Positions 43,905 through 56,529 of a stretch of DNA of 64,000 bases are shown in pieces. The position numbers were made by a program, and so were the translations under genes. The notes beneath the pieces are model-generated. The model saw only the letters and a list, made by a program, of their open reading frames with translations, was not told the origin of the DNA and made no database searches. The first letter of the stretch is position 1; each line of letters starts with the position of its first letter. The stretch lies in assembly GCA_963556195.1 (NCBI GenBank), contig OY744521.1:135995899-136059898 (forward strand), written 5' to 3'. This DNA comes from Sepiola atlantica. Its lineage: Eukaryota > Mollusca > Cephalopoda > Sepiida > Sepiolidae.

Positions 43905-45340
43905 AGAGTGGGTTTTAGTCTGATCCCTAGTTCAGTTTCACCGGTTGTTTAGAGTCTGTGTATGTGTGTTCTCATTACTAGTGTGTCTGTTGTTGCTATT
44001 TATTGCGGTCGTTTATTTATTCTTTATCATGATATTGTTTATTATCTACAAATATTATTGCCTTTGTTAATAATCCTGAGATTATTCTTAATATGTTAGG
44101 TATAATAGCTTTCTTTACGGATTAGACGATTTATCTACATAGTACAATATGTTAGGTGTATGATAAGGTTTATAACTGTCATTGCTTGGTTTTAATGATA
44201 AATTTAACAAATCAATTATTTACTATTATTATCTATTTTGATATTAGTTTTCTAAATAATTTACGTAGTATTTTCATTTTAATTTTATTATTTTCTATAA
44301 CTTTGCTAGAGCCTACGAACGAAGTATCGTCACTATGCACACCACCTTTCAACAACAGCTTTTCATGTTTACTTTCTCGTAATATGTATGAGCCTACCAA
44401 ATCAGTAGTTAGTGCTAAATCAGTAGTTCTTAGTGTGATATCAAAGTTACAACTTGTATTTTTTCTTGTCCATACTTTGCCTTCGTACTATATCTCTCTA
44501 ATGTGATAATGTCTGTTTATAGTTTCGTTATGTTCGTGATTTTAGATGTTATCTGTAGTGCTTTGTGTAAAAGTTCAGCTGCTATTAATGGATAGTAATA
44601 ATTAATATTAAACTGAATGAATCTAAGCTTTATTATATTATTGAAACTAGTCTAGCACTTCGTTTGATGATATCCACATGTTAAGCTCAGTTGCAGTCCT
44701 TTTATATCTGCCATAATCCTATCTAATGTGTTCTTACTAACCTGAGCTATATCTGATGCATTTGGTAAAATTAGTTTTATGGGAGAGTTTGGTTGAAATT
44801 AATGTATAGATTTTTAAGGTTACTGCAGGGCGTTTAGGGATTTATATTTGTGTGTTTCTATTGAGATTTGTTATTGAAAAGGAGTTTTAACTGATTTATT
44901 AATACTGTTAAGTACGCTTACATTAGCAATACTAAATTTACTGTTATTCCTTCTATAGAAAGGTATGTGTGAATTCTTCATATTATAGTTCAAAGGTATC
45001 CATTGTTTTATCCACTATAGTTTAATAAAACTCGTTTCCTTTATTATTTTAAGCATTCGATCAGTTTTTCTGACAAATGAGATTTTGTATTTATTTGTTT
45101 TCTTAATTTCAATACTTTATATTAAATTAATTAGATCTTGTTAGAATAGATAAATCATTCTATAAGTGGGTGGATTACGATGAGTTTTTAGTTAATACTA
45201 TTTTATATGAAATTTTTAATACTCACTTGGGCTCTCTCCAGTTCTTGAATGTATTTCGGTGTTGACGTTGGTATCCATACTCTTTACGTCCAATTGTTCT
45301 TCTTTGGAGCTGTTATGATGATGAAGACTATTATGTCATT
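43905..45340 (-). other. Possible N-terminal continuation of the decayed PLE
   Basis: The A-rich minus strand has short open stretches, for example 44255-44495 (NFDITLRTTDLAL, GSYILRESKHEKLLLKGG) and 45229-45345 (EEQLDVKSMDTNVNTEIHS). They show no RT motif I could identify. They may be element-specific N-terminal sequence or unrelated. Confidence 0.25.
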
Positions 45341-45620
45341 AATTAATTATCGATAATATTGTGTGTTCATAAATAAAAAGATGTTTAACTTTCAATTATC
45401 CAAATCTATCTATCAACTTTTCCTGGGATCCAAGTACTTTTTCAAAGATAAAGAGTTTTTGTGTTTTATTCGTTTGTTATTCCTTAAATATACTGAAAAA
45501 TACATAAGAAAAATAACAATTAACTGTTTCTGGATTACTATCTCTCTCCCTCATATGTATATTCTTTTTTCATGATTGGTTCTATTTCAAAGATATACAT
45601 TATATCTTTATTTTCTTGTT

Positions 45621-45623
<3 letters not shown>

Positions 45624-45673
<50 letters not shown>
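45624..45673. repeat. (AT)n microsatellite
   Basis: A pure AT run of about 25 units. Confidence 0.95.
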
Positions 45674-45675
<2 letters not shown>

Positions 45676-46890
45676 AAAAAGGAATATATGATATATATAA
45701 AAAAAATCAGGTCCATTTCTCGAATTGTGTATATATTGTTAAAGTTATAGACAACTATTTTTGTATCATTGATAAAAGTACTTAATTATCGGTAACATTT
45801 TGCGTTCATATAAATTTGATTACAACTTTTCTGTGTATATAAGTACTTATTTCTTGATATAAAGATCGATACTCTTTTAATTTTGTTAATTTACCTTCGA
45901 CGCTTTACGTTATAATCCAGATATAGTAGATATTTTCGGGTAGAACTGTATAATTTGTAACTAACTATGTTTTTATTATTATATGGGCGCAAAATATTGC
46001 CTATAATTAAGTACTTACATCATTGAAAACTACACGATGGAAATAGATTGCACTTTACAATGTGAACGTGACATTTTCTTCATGCACTTGAGTGAGTGTG
46101 ATGTCAAGTGGCAATTGCTTTTATTTTTAATAGATTGTTTAGTTTTTATGTAGGTGTCTTTGTATAATTGTAATTCTTTTCGGGCAGTTTCATTCCTGTA
46201 GTATCTTAATTGTATTTCGCGTTCATATGTAAAAATAAATTATTTATAATCCCAAATTAAACGAATCAACACATAAGATATATTTGTTAGTCTAATAATA
46301 ATTTTAGGGAGTCAAAAACTTGAACCGAAATGGATCAACGTAATTATGAATGTTGGATGTTTATAAAGATGTAAAAAAATTGTTAAATTCTTGAAGAAAA
46401 ATGATAGCGATTTATTCATTCCTTATGGTGCTTTTGTAGTAAATGCATGCGAAAAATGAAATAAATGTTTTGACTTTCTTTTTTTCTATTTGACATATGT
46501 TGTAGGTCTTTCCGAATCATACATATAAACGTATATTTGAAATCCCTATTAATAAATATTTTAAATAAAGAAAATACGATGACTCAAGGCATTAATAGTT
46601 GTTATATATTTTTCTGATGATATTTCGTGATAAAGCTCCCTATCAAATAGAATTGAAGATATATATATATGTTGGTATTTATTGTTACTGGATATCCACT
46701 TAATGTTACATACGTATTTGAAAGTTGAATGTTATCGATTTTCTGTTTGACTTTAGCTAAATTTATACTTGCAGTATTCACTACTATCTTGGAGGCTTGG
46801 ATTGCTTTACTTTTTGTATTTATAGAATTGAGGTGTGATATTTCTTTGTCTCTTTACGATACAGCTAAAGTAAAAACATTTGACTTTATT
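45674..46890. other. No gene seen
   Basis: AT-rich, no recognised feature. Confidence 0.4.
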
Positions 46891-46897
46891 TAATATA

Positions 46898-46906
46898 TGT
46901 ACACAC

Positions 46907-46950
<44 letters not shown>

Positions 46951-47103
46951 ATGTATGTATGTAATCTGCTTCTTAATAAAATCCTTTTCAGCACAAAATA
47001 ACAAAGGAAAAACTCCCTATCATTTCGTTACAAGTCTAGCTAAATAATATATTCTGAAACAAAAATATATACGTAATATATTATAGAAAATGTTATCATC
47101 TAT

Positions 47104-47150
<47 letters not shown>

Positions 47151-47185
47151 ACGTATATTTATATATATATATATATATATATATC
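46898..47185. repeat. Pair of compound AT/GT microsatellites
   Basis: 46898-46965 runs ACACACAC, AT repeat, GTGTGTGT, GTAT repeat and is roughly self-complementary. 47104-47184 runs AT, (GT)n, TATA. Both can form hairpins. Confidence 0.9.
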
Positions 47186-47795
47186 ATAAAGTTGTATTTT
47201 CTTTATATATGAAGAAAGTATATAGTCTATTAAAATATCATACGAATTTAATAAAAAAATATTTTAACATAAAAATACTCAATTCCATGTATATATCATG
47301 TTGTCTGATATTACTCAAATAATTTTTAATTCTCCTCCTGCAAACTCAAGTCAGTGCATAAAACGAATTTCCTAAGTGCGTCACACAAGTGAAGTACAAT
47401 AACTAGAATGATGAACCAAGCCAAGAAGCGGAAGGGACTCTATATTCCGAGAAATAGAAAACGTTTCTTCTTAAAAGAATAATAATTGGCGGCCCATTGA
47501 ATGATCGGAAGTAAATAGATTTCTATGAAGTAGTATATTCTTATTGAGGTGGGCGTTGACGGTACGGCCCAGCCCTGAAAACTTCTTAAACAGGGATAGG
47601 CCGTTTCTGTAGACCGCACTAGTTTTAAATGTTTACAATAGCATGCAGAGGTGAAAGAATTAAAACCATGGAGTCTTTTTATCCGAGTCATTTTCATAAT
47701 TATATTTTCATATGCAGTTTTTCTTTCAGTAAATATTTTTTTACTAAAAGAATACCAACTTATTAAGGTCAAAGCTCACTCGAGGATACATAGAT
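47186..47795. other. No gene recognised
   Basis: At about 47775, AAGCTCACTCGAGGATA resembles the reverse of the LINE family B 3' end (also seen at 52635 and 54345), suggesting a small family B remnant next to the family A copy. Confidence 0.35.
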
Positions 47796-47799
47796 GACC

Positions 47800-49500
47800 A
47801 GAAAACTCATTGAGTCACAGAAACTAGGTACTGGCAATTTCTGGAAAATCTTCAATAGGGTGGTGCATGTTGGGAAATCAACAATTTCCCCGCTATCCAA
47901 CCACAATGATGTAGTTTGCACGACAACTGATAAGGCTTAACTACTTGCCTAGCGTTTCTCCTCAAACTCCACTTTGGGCTCCACAAACAACTCTCTCTCA
48001 AATTTCTCATTGCGGACTGAAACCACACTTGATGACCTGGCCATCACCCCATCTCATGTCCAGGACATCATACAAATCTTGACACCTCCAAAGCATGTGG
48101 GCCTGATCTTATATCAGTAATAGTAATAAAGAAATGATCTGCAGAACTGGTCCCTGTCATCTCCAAACTCTACAACAAATGCCTTGCCGAATCTTGCTCC
48201 CCTGATAGCTGGAACATTGCTTCTGTGGAACCAGTCCTCAAGAATTCTGAAGATAGAACTGACCTTCAGAATTATCGACCTAGTAGTCTACTCCCGCTAT
48301 TAGCAAAAATCTTTATAATCCTTAATCAATCTACCGATAGTCCGTCACCTCGTTAATGCGAAACTTCTTTCTGACCATCAGTATGGATGTAGGCAAGCAC
48401 GGTCTACTGCGGATATCCTAACGCATATACCATAAACTGGACAAGGCAAGTGAAGCTAGGGTGGTAGAGCTATATATATCCAAATCCTTTGAGAAGGTCT
48501 GGCATAAAAGTCTTCTCATAAAAAGTAATTGATATTGTATTAATGGACGAATAATTAATACAATTAGATCCTTTTCATCCAACAGAAAGATCCAGGTTGT
48601 CCTTGATGGCCGTTCATCCAAACAACATGGCATAAATGCAGGTGTACCCCTGATTTTCATAAACGACCTCCCTGATGAACTTTTCTCTCAGATGGGTATA
48701 TTTGATGACTACACAACGCTCTTCTTCTGTCATGTGAGTAAAGCAGACGCACACATATCCGAGGCAATGACTGAATTTGTAGAAAGTGACGTCCAGACTC
48801 TAGTGTAATGGAGTCATACATGGATGGTATCATTTAATGCTGTTAAGACAAAGCTCCTTTCATTCAACAATGCAATAAATCTCTTCAACCACCGATTGCC
48901 ATGGCAAATAACATTCTACCTGAGAGTCCAACGTTCAAACTCCTTTGTTTAACATTTATAGGTAACATGAATTGAGAAAAATACATAGAAGACATTGCCA
49001 AGGCTGCTGCTTAGTAAGCGGGCCTCCATTACCGTGCTAGAAAGCTGCTCACACCTGACAGTATCCTATATACCCTACAAAGCCACTAACCGCCAATGTA
49101 TGGAGTATTGTTGTCACATGTGGGCTGGTACACCATCCACTAGTCTCTCCCTTTTAGACAAGGTCAAAAAAGAGTCTCTAATCTTATAGGTCCCTCAATG
49201 CATCCTTGTGCTACAACCCGACAATCAGCTAAATCCCATCCATTCACTGTGGCGGTCTCCAGATGCCGGAGAGCCTTCTACTCCAATAACTTATTTCCTC
49301 GAGCTACTGGCCTTTGGAACTCTCTCAATTTTTCGCTGTTCCCCCGACTGTACCGACATGCAGAAACTTAAAACTAATGTGAACAAGCATCTCACTGCAC
49401 AGCTTCCAATTTAAGATGACCTCCTAAACTCTTACCCTAATTCTGAGTAGCACCTTACGTTTACAGTGGCAACTTGCCTTGTTTAGGGTGAACTAAGTTA
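47800..49500 (+). mobile_element. LINE family A, longer 5'-truncated copy
   Basis: It starts with pre-RT sequence (GTGNFWKIFNRV, ISPLSNHNDVV near 47830-47920), then the region shared with 6835-8545: NYRPISLL equivalent (DYRPSSLLP) near 48270, KLLSDHQYG near 48365, GVPLIFINDLPDE near 48640-48680 with the intervening codons deleted, MEYCCHMWAGTPSTSLSLLDK at 49099-49165, and KLKTNVNKHLTAQLPI before the stop at 49412. The catalytic site reads DDYTT instead of ADDTT. An internal deletion removes about 45 codons near 49200. The normal 3' tail (TTTACAGTGGCAACTTGCC, TTTAGGGTGAACT) is intact here. Confidence 0.85.
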
Positions 49501-49529
49501 GAAATAATGAGATTGAATGATTTTCAGTT

Positions 49530-49760
49530 TATAGATGTAATATCTCATGAGAGGATTGTGAAATACTGTTCATTAGAGGAATCTGTTAATATTGAATTTG
49601 AAGACGACCACGTTCTAATCTGTAGGGAAGCAGTCTCTTGCTTACAGGTTCCACAGACGGGAAGCCCTTGTGAAGAACCTCTGTTTGTGGAAGTTCTTCC
49701 TGACGCTATGCACACAGGGAAAGTTTGTTTTTAGTTGTGGTTGTAACACGAGGTTTGCTA
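49530..49760 (-). pseudogene. LINE family B C-terminal fragment
   Basis: Minus frame: LQPQLKTNFPCVHSVRKNFHKQRFFTRASRLWNL, quoted in part as NFHKQRFFTRASRLWNL. This matches the family B block NFHEQSSSPRTARL at 30.7 kb. It abuts the family A tail tail-to-tail. Confidence 0.6.
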
Positions 49761-49764
49761 TGCA

Positions 49765-50980
49765 TGTGTTACAAGAGTGAACCACATAGACAAGGGTGTC
49801 GCATTCATATAATGTACAAGAAAAATGTATGAACCATAGGGTCATCTATTTAGATCGGGTTAGATTGTTTAAATCAGGAATAACTGTTTGCAAAACCAGT
49901 TCAATTAAAAATATAAAAAGCCAAAAGCCAATAGCCAAAATTAGTCTTTCTGCTTTCCCTTCTTCCCTCTAGCTAGCTATCTTTTTCTCTTCAGATATTG
50001 GTTAAATAGTATTCAGTGGTAATATTCCGTATTGCTTATAATGGACTGTTGCAATTTTCTATTTTATAGTTAGCGTTATTATTGTTGACTGATAATCAAC
50101 AGAGTGAGAGAAAGAAAAAGGGGGCGAGAGTAATAGACACTGCATAAAATTAGAGGGGGGAACAACATACAGTTAGAAATAATTTCGTATGAGAGGGTGT
50201 ACTTCGTTAATAAATTGTAAATTACGGCTAATCAGAACAATTAAAATGGATTTCTTAGAACGTAAGTCACTAATAAAATCAAGTAATATTTTAACATGTA
50301 TTTTGTGTGATTAAAATATATAGAAAAAAGCATTGGGGAAGCAGACGTTGATTAACTCAGCTTTAGTATAATAATAGATTGATAAAAGATACAGAAGTTC
50401 CTAAGGTGTTTTATGTAAAAAAAATGGTGTTATCGGTAAACAAGAAGAATTATTTTAATGCTCATGATAATCATTTTGCCTGTAATCAATAATAATATTA
50501 AAATAATACTGATTATAAATTCCCGTGCGATTCATTTCCTTTCAAAATCTAAGACTGTTCCATTAACTTATTTTTGGATAATCACAATGTAAGTCAATGA
50601 CTTTTAAAAGAAGAAATGACAGAAATGCTTACGCTAAGTTACGTGTGAAAATAGGAATTAACATTAAGTGGGTTAATGCCCTGAATAACTTTAGGGAGAA
50701 GCTGATTGGGCAGATTGTGACCAGTTAGGAGTCGACTTTCAAGAGGATGTTGTCTCCATTTTGACTAATTTACTCTTTTACTGATAAAAACCTACTTAAG
50801 CGATAATCTTAGAACAGTTTAACAATTTTTATACTGAAACTGAAATAAATCTGATTTTTAACTTTGAAATAAAAATCGTCAAAGTTTGTGCAAATAAAAT
50901 ATCAAGAAAAAGTTTCTTCATAAAAACACCAAGTTTCAGTTCAAGTGTATTAGCATTATTAACTCTATATTCATAAACTT
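49765..50980. other. No gene seen
   Basis: AT-rich, no recognised domain, RNA or long repeat. Confidence 0.4.
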
Positions 50981-50984
50981 ATAT

Positions 50985-51470
50985 ATTTATATGTTTCAAT
51001 GGATACGATTTTTTTCCTCAGCTAATGAACCGATCATTATGAATTTCGCAACACAGCGGTTAGACGTAAAGGGTCTAAATGTAAGTTATGTTTAGTTTAA
51101 TTTAGTGTTATGCAAAGGGTGTAAAAATAAGATTGAAGCCCGAAGATTCAGATTCCCCAAATTTCAGTTTCTTTAGAGTATTTTAAAGGGTTATTAAGGG
51201 GGAAATATCAACACAGACTCCCATTTAAAATATATCAGTTGGAATTGAATTTGATTTTATAGTCATTGGACACCAATTAAGCAAGATTGTCTGCATTTCA
51301 ATTTCTTCTTAAAACCCCTTAAGCTTCAGCCTTAAATTTGAGACATTTTCTAGAACTAATATTATGTAATAACTTTTAAGCAAAATTGGAATAAGAACTC
51401 TAGACATACGGTTTAGTATCATTATATCTTGATCTTAATCTTCGTATGGGGGCATAAAAGTCGTGCAAAC
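50985..51470 (+). repeat. ~550-bp interspersed repeat, copy 3
   Basis: It aligns with 40555-41110: AACCGATCATTATGAATTT, CACAGCGGTTAGACGTAA, CCCCAAATTTCAGTTTCTTT, GGACACCAATTAAGCAAGAT, CGGTTTAGTATCATTATAT. Confidence 0.75.
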
Positions 51471-51544
51471 CTATTCTGTTCAGAGATGTTATTATACTTA
51501 GACTGGTTTCTTTTAGTAGGATTTTCTATTTTTTATGGTTTTGA

Positions 51545-51920
51545 TTTCATCCCCCCAATAAAAACAAACAAGGCATTTTTTCCACTGAAGGGCAAATGGC
51601 TACTATGATAGGGCCAGATTTATATGGAGCAACCTGGGTGTGGATTTTGTCAACAAAATGTTTGTTCACATTTCATTTAAATGTCTGTATGTTGGGACGT
51701 TTGCGGAAACAAGGGAGATGGAAGAGCTATCATAAGGCAAGCGACACAAGGAAATAAGCTATAAAAGTAGAAAATCTTCAGCCCTCGAGGGGCCTCTATA
51801 GTAGCGGGGTGCGATTTTGCTACCAGTCGGGTGAGTTGGGGGTAGTTTCGTTTAGGTGATACAAGTAAGGTAAGTTCATTGGAGCACATTCAGTGGAAGT
51901 ACTTGTAAAACAAGGTTATA
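51545..51920 (-). pseudogene. LINE family A-related C-terminal fragment
   Basis: Minus frame: MCSNELTLLVSPKRNYPQL, VAKSHPATIEAPRGL and PSPLFPQTSQHTDI, matching the CSDELATLVPPRRKF, SAKSHPFTVEVPR and FPDGSDMQ blocks of 7719-8441. Broken by frameshifts. Confidence 0.65.
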
Positions 51921-52019
51921 GATGCAACACTGCAGCAATACGACAGAGGCTGGAAATTGTCATACTTATGCGGATTGTCGTGAGAGGGCTTACCACCACA
52001 AAATTAACAATTTTCTTAA

Positions 52020-52410
52020 CCCATTATCATGGTAGTGTGCTTTTGATACCACCACTGCAAATAACTTTTTTCTTCCTCTGTGTACTTGAATATAAAGGGA
52101 ATTTCAATGAACAGAGTTTATCTCCAAAACATGCCTATCTGTGGAACATAAACCACGGAGCTGATTCCCTGCTGACTACAACATGGTCGTCTTCAATTCC
52201 AATGTCAACAAATACTGTTTAAACCGTCCACTTAAATAATCAAATTCTTCCCTTTTCACCCATCGTTCCAAATCCTCTCTGGCAATTTCATTAACTCTTA
52301 TTTTCAAGTGGCTTATTATGAAGTGGCTTATTGTTAAGTGGCTTATTATCAAGTGGCTTATTGTTAAGTGGCTATTGGTAAATGGTAACTTGTCAGTATA
52401 AGAATATATA
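52020..52410 (+). pseudogene. LINE family B 3' end with a 17-bp minisatellite in its tail
   Basis: LPPLQITFFFLCVLEYKG and NFNEQSLSPKHAYLWN are family B C-terminal blocks. The 3' UTR contains about five tandem copies of AAGTGGCTTATT[A/G]TN (52306-52375), an expansion of the single AAGTGGC element seen in other copies. Confidence 0.6.
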
Positions 52411-52609
52411 AATAAGAATTTGCTCGTCCAACTTTTGAATTTTTAAATGAGTCCTCGACGAGTTATGACCTCCCATTAAAGAAAATGTTTATTGTCTGAT
52501 TTTATGACATATTAACAATTGTTAAAAGACAGCAAATTGTGCTGAATCTATCTATTTTGTTACATAATCTTTTCCCAAGTCGGATATTATGCGAGATTAG
52601 AGATTTCTT

Positions 52610-53170
52610 TAACTAATGAGTCACCACTTTTCAAGGTCAAAAGCCACTCGAGGATAACGGTTAATGAGATGAATAGAGTGTCAGTTGAATGATGATGAAT
52701 ATCATGAGAAGACTGAGCATTATGAATGGCATCAATAAAATCTGATTACTTATATATTGGCATTGGATTTAGAGACGACCATACTGTTGCCCACAGGAGA
52801 GCAATACAGTGGTAACGTATTCCACAGATTGGAAATTCTTGGAAAGAAACTCTATTCATGAAAATTCCGTTTCATATTAGACACATGAATGAAAGCAAAG
52901 AAAATCTTTTGCAATTGTGGCAATAAGACAAGTTTTTTCTGTGAATGTCTTGTGAGTGGGCAACAGTGAGCACCTTCCATGGAAATAACGATAGAGTAGA
53001 GAAAGAAAGACTAGCAACGTATCTTCTGGGAGACAAAAGCTGTAGAGAAGAGAAGTAATAGTCCCTATTAGATTGAAAAGTCGAGTTTGTACAGGAAAGG
53101 AAATACAGAGTGCTCTAAGCGGCACCTCCCCAGATGTGGCAAGCCGCGCTTCATCTAAGGATGTACCTAA
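52610..53170 (-). pseudogene. LINE family B C-terminal fragment
   Basis: Minus frame: PLRALCISFPVQTRLFNLI, then FLSLLYRYFHGRCS near 52990, TEKTCLIATIAKDFLCFHS, and downstream NFHE-equivalent codons to the tail (TTATCCTCGAGTGGCTTTTG complement near 52645). Stops interrupt all frames. Confidence 0.65.
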
Positions 53171-53199
53171 CTCTTCTGATTCTTAGCTTCACCGTGACA

Positions 53200-54410
53200 A
53201 ACCTTGATAAGCTCTTTTGACTGAAGGATTGACTTTAACTCCAGATCTGAAATGGAAGATTTACACCAAATATGTCGCTAAGGTCGCTGAAAAATGGTTG
53301 GATCATCCTACCACTAAAAAAAACGTACCAGACTCCTGACGCAATAGTCTACATGTATAAGAGTCAGATACGTCCTAAGGTGGAGTACAGTTGCCACATC
53401 TGGGGAGGTGCCGCTCAGAGCAAGTTTCTTTTCTTGACAAAGTACAAAATTGACTTTGAAATCTAGTGAGAGATGTTCTCTTCTCCCTCTTACAGTTTCT
53501 TTTTCACAGAAGAGACGTTGCTAGTCATTCTCTACTCTATTGTTTTTTCATGGTGGTGCTCGACTAACCTCAAATATCTGCCCTCCCCTGCAAAACATTC
53601 ACAGCAAGAACTCGTGTAGCTACCACCACTGCAAATAACGTTCCTTTCTTCCTCTGTGTACCTAAAACCAAACATAATGTTTAACCTGTGGAGCACAATA
53701 CCACAAAACTGTGTCCCTGCTAGAGCATCCTTTCTTGCCTTGACAGAGTACAAGCAGTTTATTGGACAATGTCTTATTCTCTTTCCTACAGCCTCTTTCT
53801 CACAGAAAAGACGTAGCTTATCTTTTTCTGTTCTATCGCTATATTCATGGCAGGTGCTCGACTGAGCTTCAATCAATGTTGTAAAACCTTCACAGCAAAA
53901 ACTCTTCTACCAACAACCATTGACAATCAGTTTTTCTTTATCCTTCTGTGTACCTAACACTAAACGAAACTTCCATGAATAGAGTTTCTTTCCTGCCCGT
54001 CTGTGGAACACAGTACAATTGGGCTGCTTCCCGGCTGACTACAAGATTGCTGTTTTGAAGTCAAACGTAAATAAATTCTTGTTGGTCCGCCGTCTTAAAT
54101 AATCAATTCTTGACCAGTTACAACCATCGTTATAAATCCTCTCGATGTTTCACCGTCCAACTGACAACCTCAATAACCCTTTTCCTCAATTGGCCTTTTG
54201 GTCTTGCTAAGTGGTTACTCGTTAGTAAAAAAAACAACAACTGCAAGTCGTTTAAGCCAAATGTTAACAAATGCTTGTCGAGCTGTCTTCTTAAAAAATC
54301 AAATAATGCTATGTCCACCCATTGTTGACAATCTCATTAATCCTTATCCTCGAGTGACTTTTCGTCTTGATAAATTGCGACTTATTAGTATAAAAAACGA
54401 CTGATCAAAT
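53200..54410 (+). pseudogene. LINE family B C-terminal region with internal duplications
   Basis: SLRSLKNGWIILPLKKTYQT and PKVEYSCHIWGGAAQSKFLF (53272-53450) start the domain. The following part (FFFTEETLLVILYSIV..., PPLQITF, NLWSTIPQNC) is repeated: the block with a CTTTTTCACAGAAGAGACG-like sequence occurs near 53500 and again near 53795, and the LWNTVQ/ADYK and VNKFL tail also appears twice (54000-54100 and 54230-54300). Confidence 0.6.
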
Positions 54411-54419
54411 GACATGCCC

Positions 54420-54890
54420 TGTTATGCATGAACGAATTTGAATATGATATTTCAAACTTAAGCGTGACAGATCATCCGACGGACAAAGATGCTTAGACGC
54501 ATCTAAAATAAACATGCGCCTACTCAATCTGCGCGTTTAGCAATACAAATGTTATTTCAAACAGATTGGCACCCGACCGACAACCCAAAGCTCTCAAAGA
54601 GATTGGATGACGCGCCTTTACAAAAATGAATATGAAAATGGAACTTAAAAGGTGCCAACGGTTATCCTTTAAAACTCTACACGGTTAAAAAAAACATGTC
54701 CTAGTTAATAAAATGACCATTTTTTGTGTTGTTGATTTATTTTCATTCAATTTACTTTTCATCTGTCGTTAAAGGGAGCAATTTACTCAGGAATTAATTA
54801 GTTTCGTACAGAATTACAGTGTCACAAGGGAACGGGTTTGATCTCGTTTAAACCATTTATTTATCTCTCTATCTACGTAAATATTTTTGT
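54420..54890. other. No gene seen
   Basis: No recognised feature before the CT-rich tract. Confidence 0.4.
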
Positions 54891-54892
54891 CA

Positions 54893-54942
<50 letters not shown>

Positions 54943-55019
54943 TTTCTCTTTCTCGCTCTGTAATTCAAATATACGTATTCTCTCTTTCTCATGTATATCT
55001 TTATGTATATTTCGTTTTT

Positions 55020-55082
<63 letters not shown>

Positions 55083-55095
55083 CGTGTGTGTATGT
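54893..55095. repeat. (CT)n tract followed by (AT)n(GT)n
   Basis: (TC)n at 54893-54941, then a 75-bp spacer, (AT)n at 55021-55077 and (GT)n to about 55095. Confidence 0.95.
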
Positions 55096-55645
55096 GTTTT
55101 ACAATGAATATATATTGAAAAAAGTATAGTCCTTATAATATCTGAAATGTATCCAATTATAAGCTCAATGAAGTTGTATTACATGATCTAGAGCATATAT
55201 ACTTTATATTTATATTTCATACACCATGGTGAATAAATTCACAACCATAATTTTAATTGGTTTTAACAACTTTTTTTTTATTTCTGTACTTATTGAAATT
55301 TGATATTCATTCTTATTCCTTACGTGTGTTTCAAGCCAAAATTGTGATAAATATATTCTTTTCAATTAGTCCAATTCTGTCAATCTTCAGATGATTGCAG
55401 TATATGTTGTTGAGTAACGAAAGAACATATCATAACAAAAACACCGGAGGGGAAATACGGTGAAAATTCAAGTTTATTTCTGATTAAAATTCTGAAAAAT
55501 GAAGTATATAAATGATAATCACTCACTTTAAAAAAGGTGATCAGTTCAGAAAAATGAAAAAATAGAAAATAGAAAAAAATCCACCCTTATAATAATTTCA
55601 CACTAGAGAAAACACACTACTCAGCGCTAGTAAATGGTATATATA
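55096..55645. other. No gene seen
   Basis: AT-rich, no recognised feature. Confidence 0.4.
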
Positions 55646-55649
55646 CATA

Positions 55650-56175
55650 TGCATGGAGTATTGTTGCCACATCTGGGCTGGTGCATCATCTACTAGTCTC
55701 TCCCTCCTTGACAAGGTCCAAAAAAGAGTCGCCAACCTAATAGGTCCCTCACTATCAACCAAGCTCCAGTCCCTGTCCCATCGCCGCAATGTAGCATCCT
55801 TATGTTTGTTTTACAAATACTTCAATGGATTATGCTCCGATGAATTGGCTACTCTGGTGCCCCCTCGACGTAAATTCACTAGACCAACTTAACAATCAAC
55901 TAAATCTCATTCATTCACTGTGGAGGTCCCCAGATGCCGGAGAGCATTCTACTCAAATAGCTTCTTTCCTCGTGCTGCTGGCCTCTGGAACTCCCTCCCT
56001 GCCCCCTGTTTCCCCGACAGTACTGACATGCAGAAATTTAAAACTAATGTAAACAGACATCTCGCTGCTCAGATCCCAATTTAAGCTGAACCACCAATCC
56101 TTCTCCCCTTTTCCTTTTTCTCAGTAGCCCCTTACGTTTACAGTGGCGGCCTGCCTTGTTTGGAATCATGTTTAA
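55650..56175 (+). mobile_element. LINE family A, short 5'-truncated copy
   Basis: It starts abruptly at MEYCCHIWAGASSTS (55653) and runs through LLDKVQKRVANLIG, SLCLFYKYFNGLCS, VPPRRKFTRPT, one in-frame TAA at 55889 (CGA in the copy at 8.2 kb), then SFFPRAAGLWNSLP and KFKTNVNRHLAAQIPI to a stop near 56081. The normal 3' tail follows (TTACAGTGGCGGCCTGCC). It is the best-preserved of the three copies over this region. Confidence 0.85.
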
Positions 56176-56204
56176 AAAAAAAGTATTCACCTCTCTCTCA
56201 CTTC

Positions 56205-56207
<3 letters not shown>

Positions 56208-56257
<50 letters not shown>
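56208..56257. repeat. (AT)n microsatellite
   Basis: It separates the LINE tail from the PLE fragment. Confidence 0.95.
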
Positions 56258-56260
<3 letters not shown>

Positions 56261-56314
56261 TTCAAAATATGTATATATATATATGAAAGATTAAAAAAGT
56301 AAAGCAGAAATTAC

Positions 56315-56372
56315 TTATATATTCATCAACGTTTCGTCTTCATTTAAAGACTTTCTCGGGATGAACATATAA
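56315..56372 (-). ncRNA. Hammerhead-like motif downstream of a PLE
   Basis: Minus strand: 13-bp stem I (TTATATGTTCATC with GATGAATATATAA, one G-U), degraded core CCGAGAA plus an extra A, stem II GTCTT/AAGAC, GAAA, loopless ACGT stem III and T at the cleavage position. Position in the 3' region of a PLE on the same strand is what is known for PLE hammerheads. U4 and G8 are mutated, so it is probably inactive. Confidence 0.5.
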
Positions 56373-56529
56373 AATATGAGTACAATATTTGAAATATTTG
56401 GTGCGTTTGTGATGTGAAAAGAATATTTCTCTAATAGAATGGGATGACTGTTTTTTGGGGGGTTTTTTGTCTCGTTTTTTTTTATCGAAATAATGTACAA
56501 AGTTTTACTGAGAGTGTGGTGTAAAATAG

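Noticed and set aside
45229..45345. Minus-strand exon (EEQLDVKSMDTNVNTE) with a good GTGAGT donor
   Set aside because: Short, no family, no partner exon, and it lies in the A-rich strand flanking a decayed PLE. The splice signals may be chance.
43256..45600. Mitochondrial insertion, suggested by T-rich composition
   Set aside because: The recognisable minus-strand peptides are Penelope-like, and no mitochondrial gene could be read.
47440..47772. 110-codon minus-strand ORF
   Set aside because: No recognised family and no splice or start context. Adjacent to LINE remnants.
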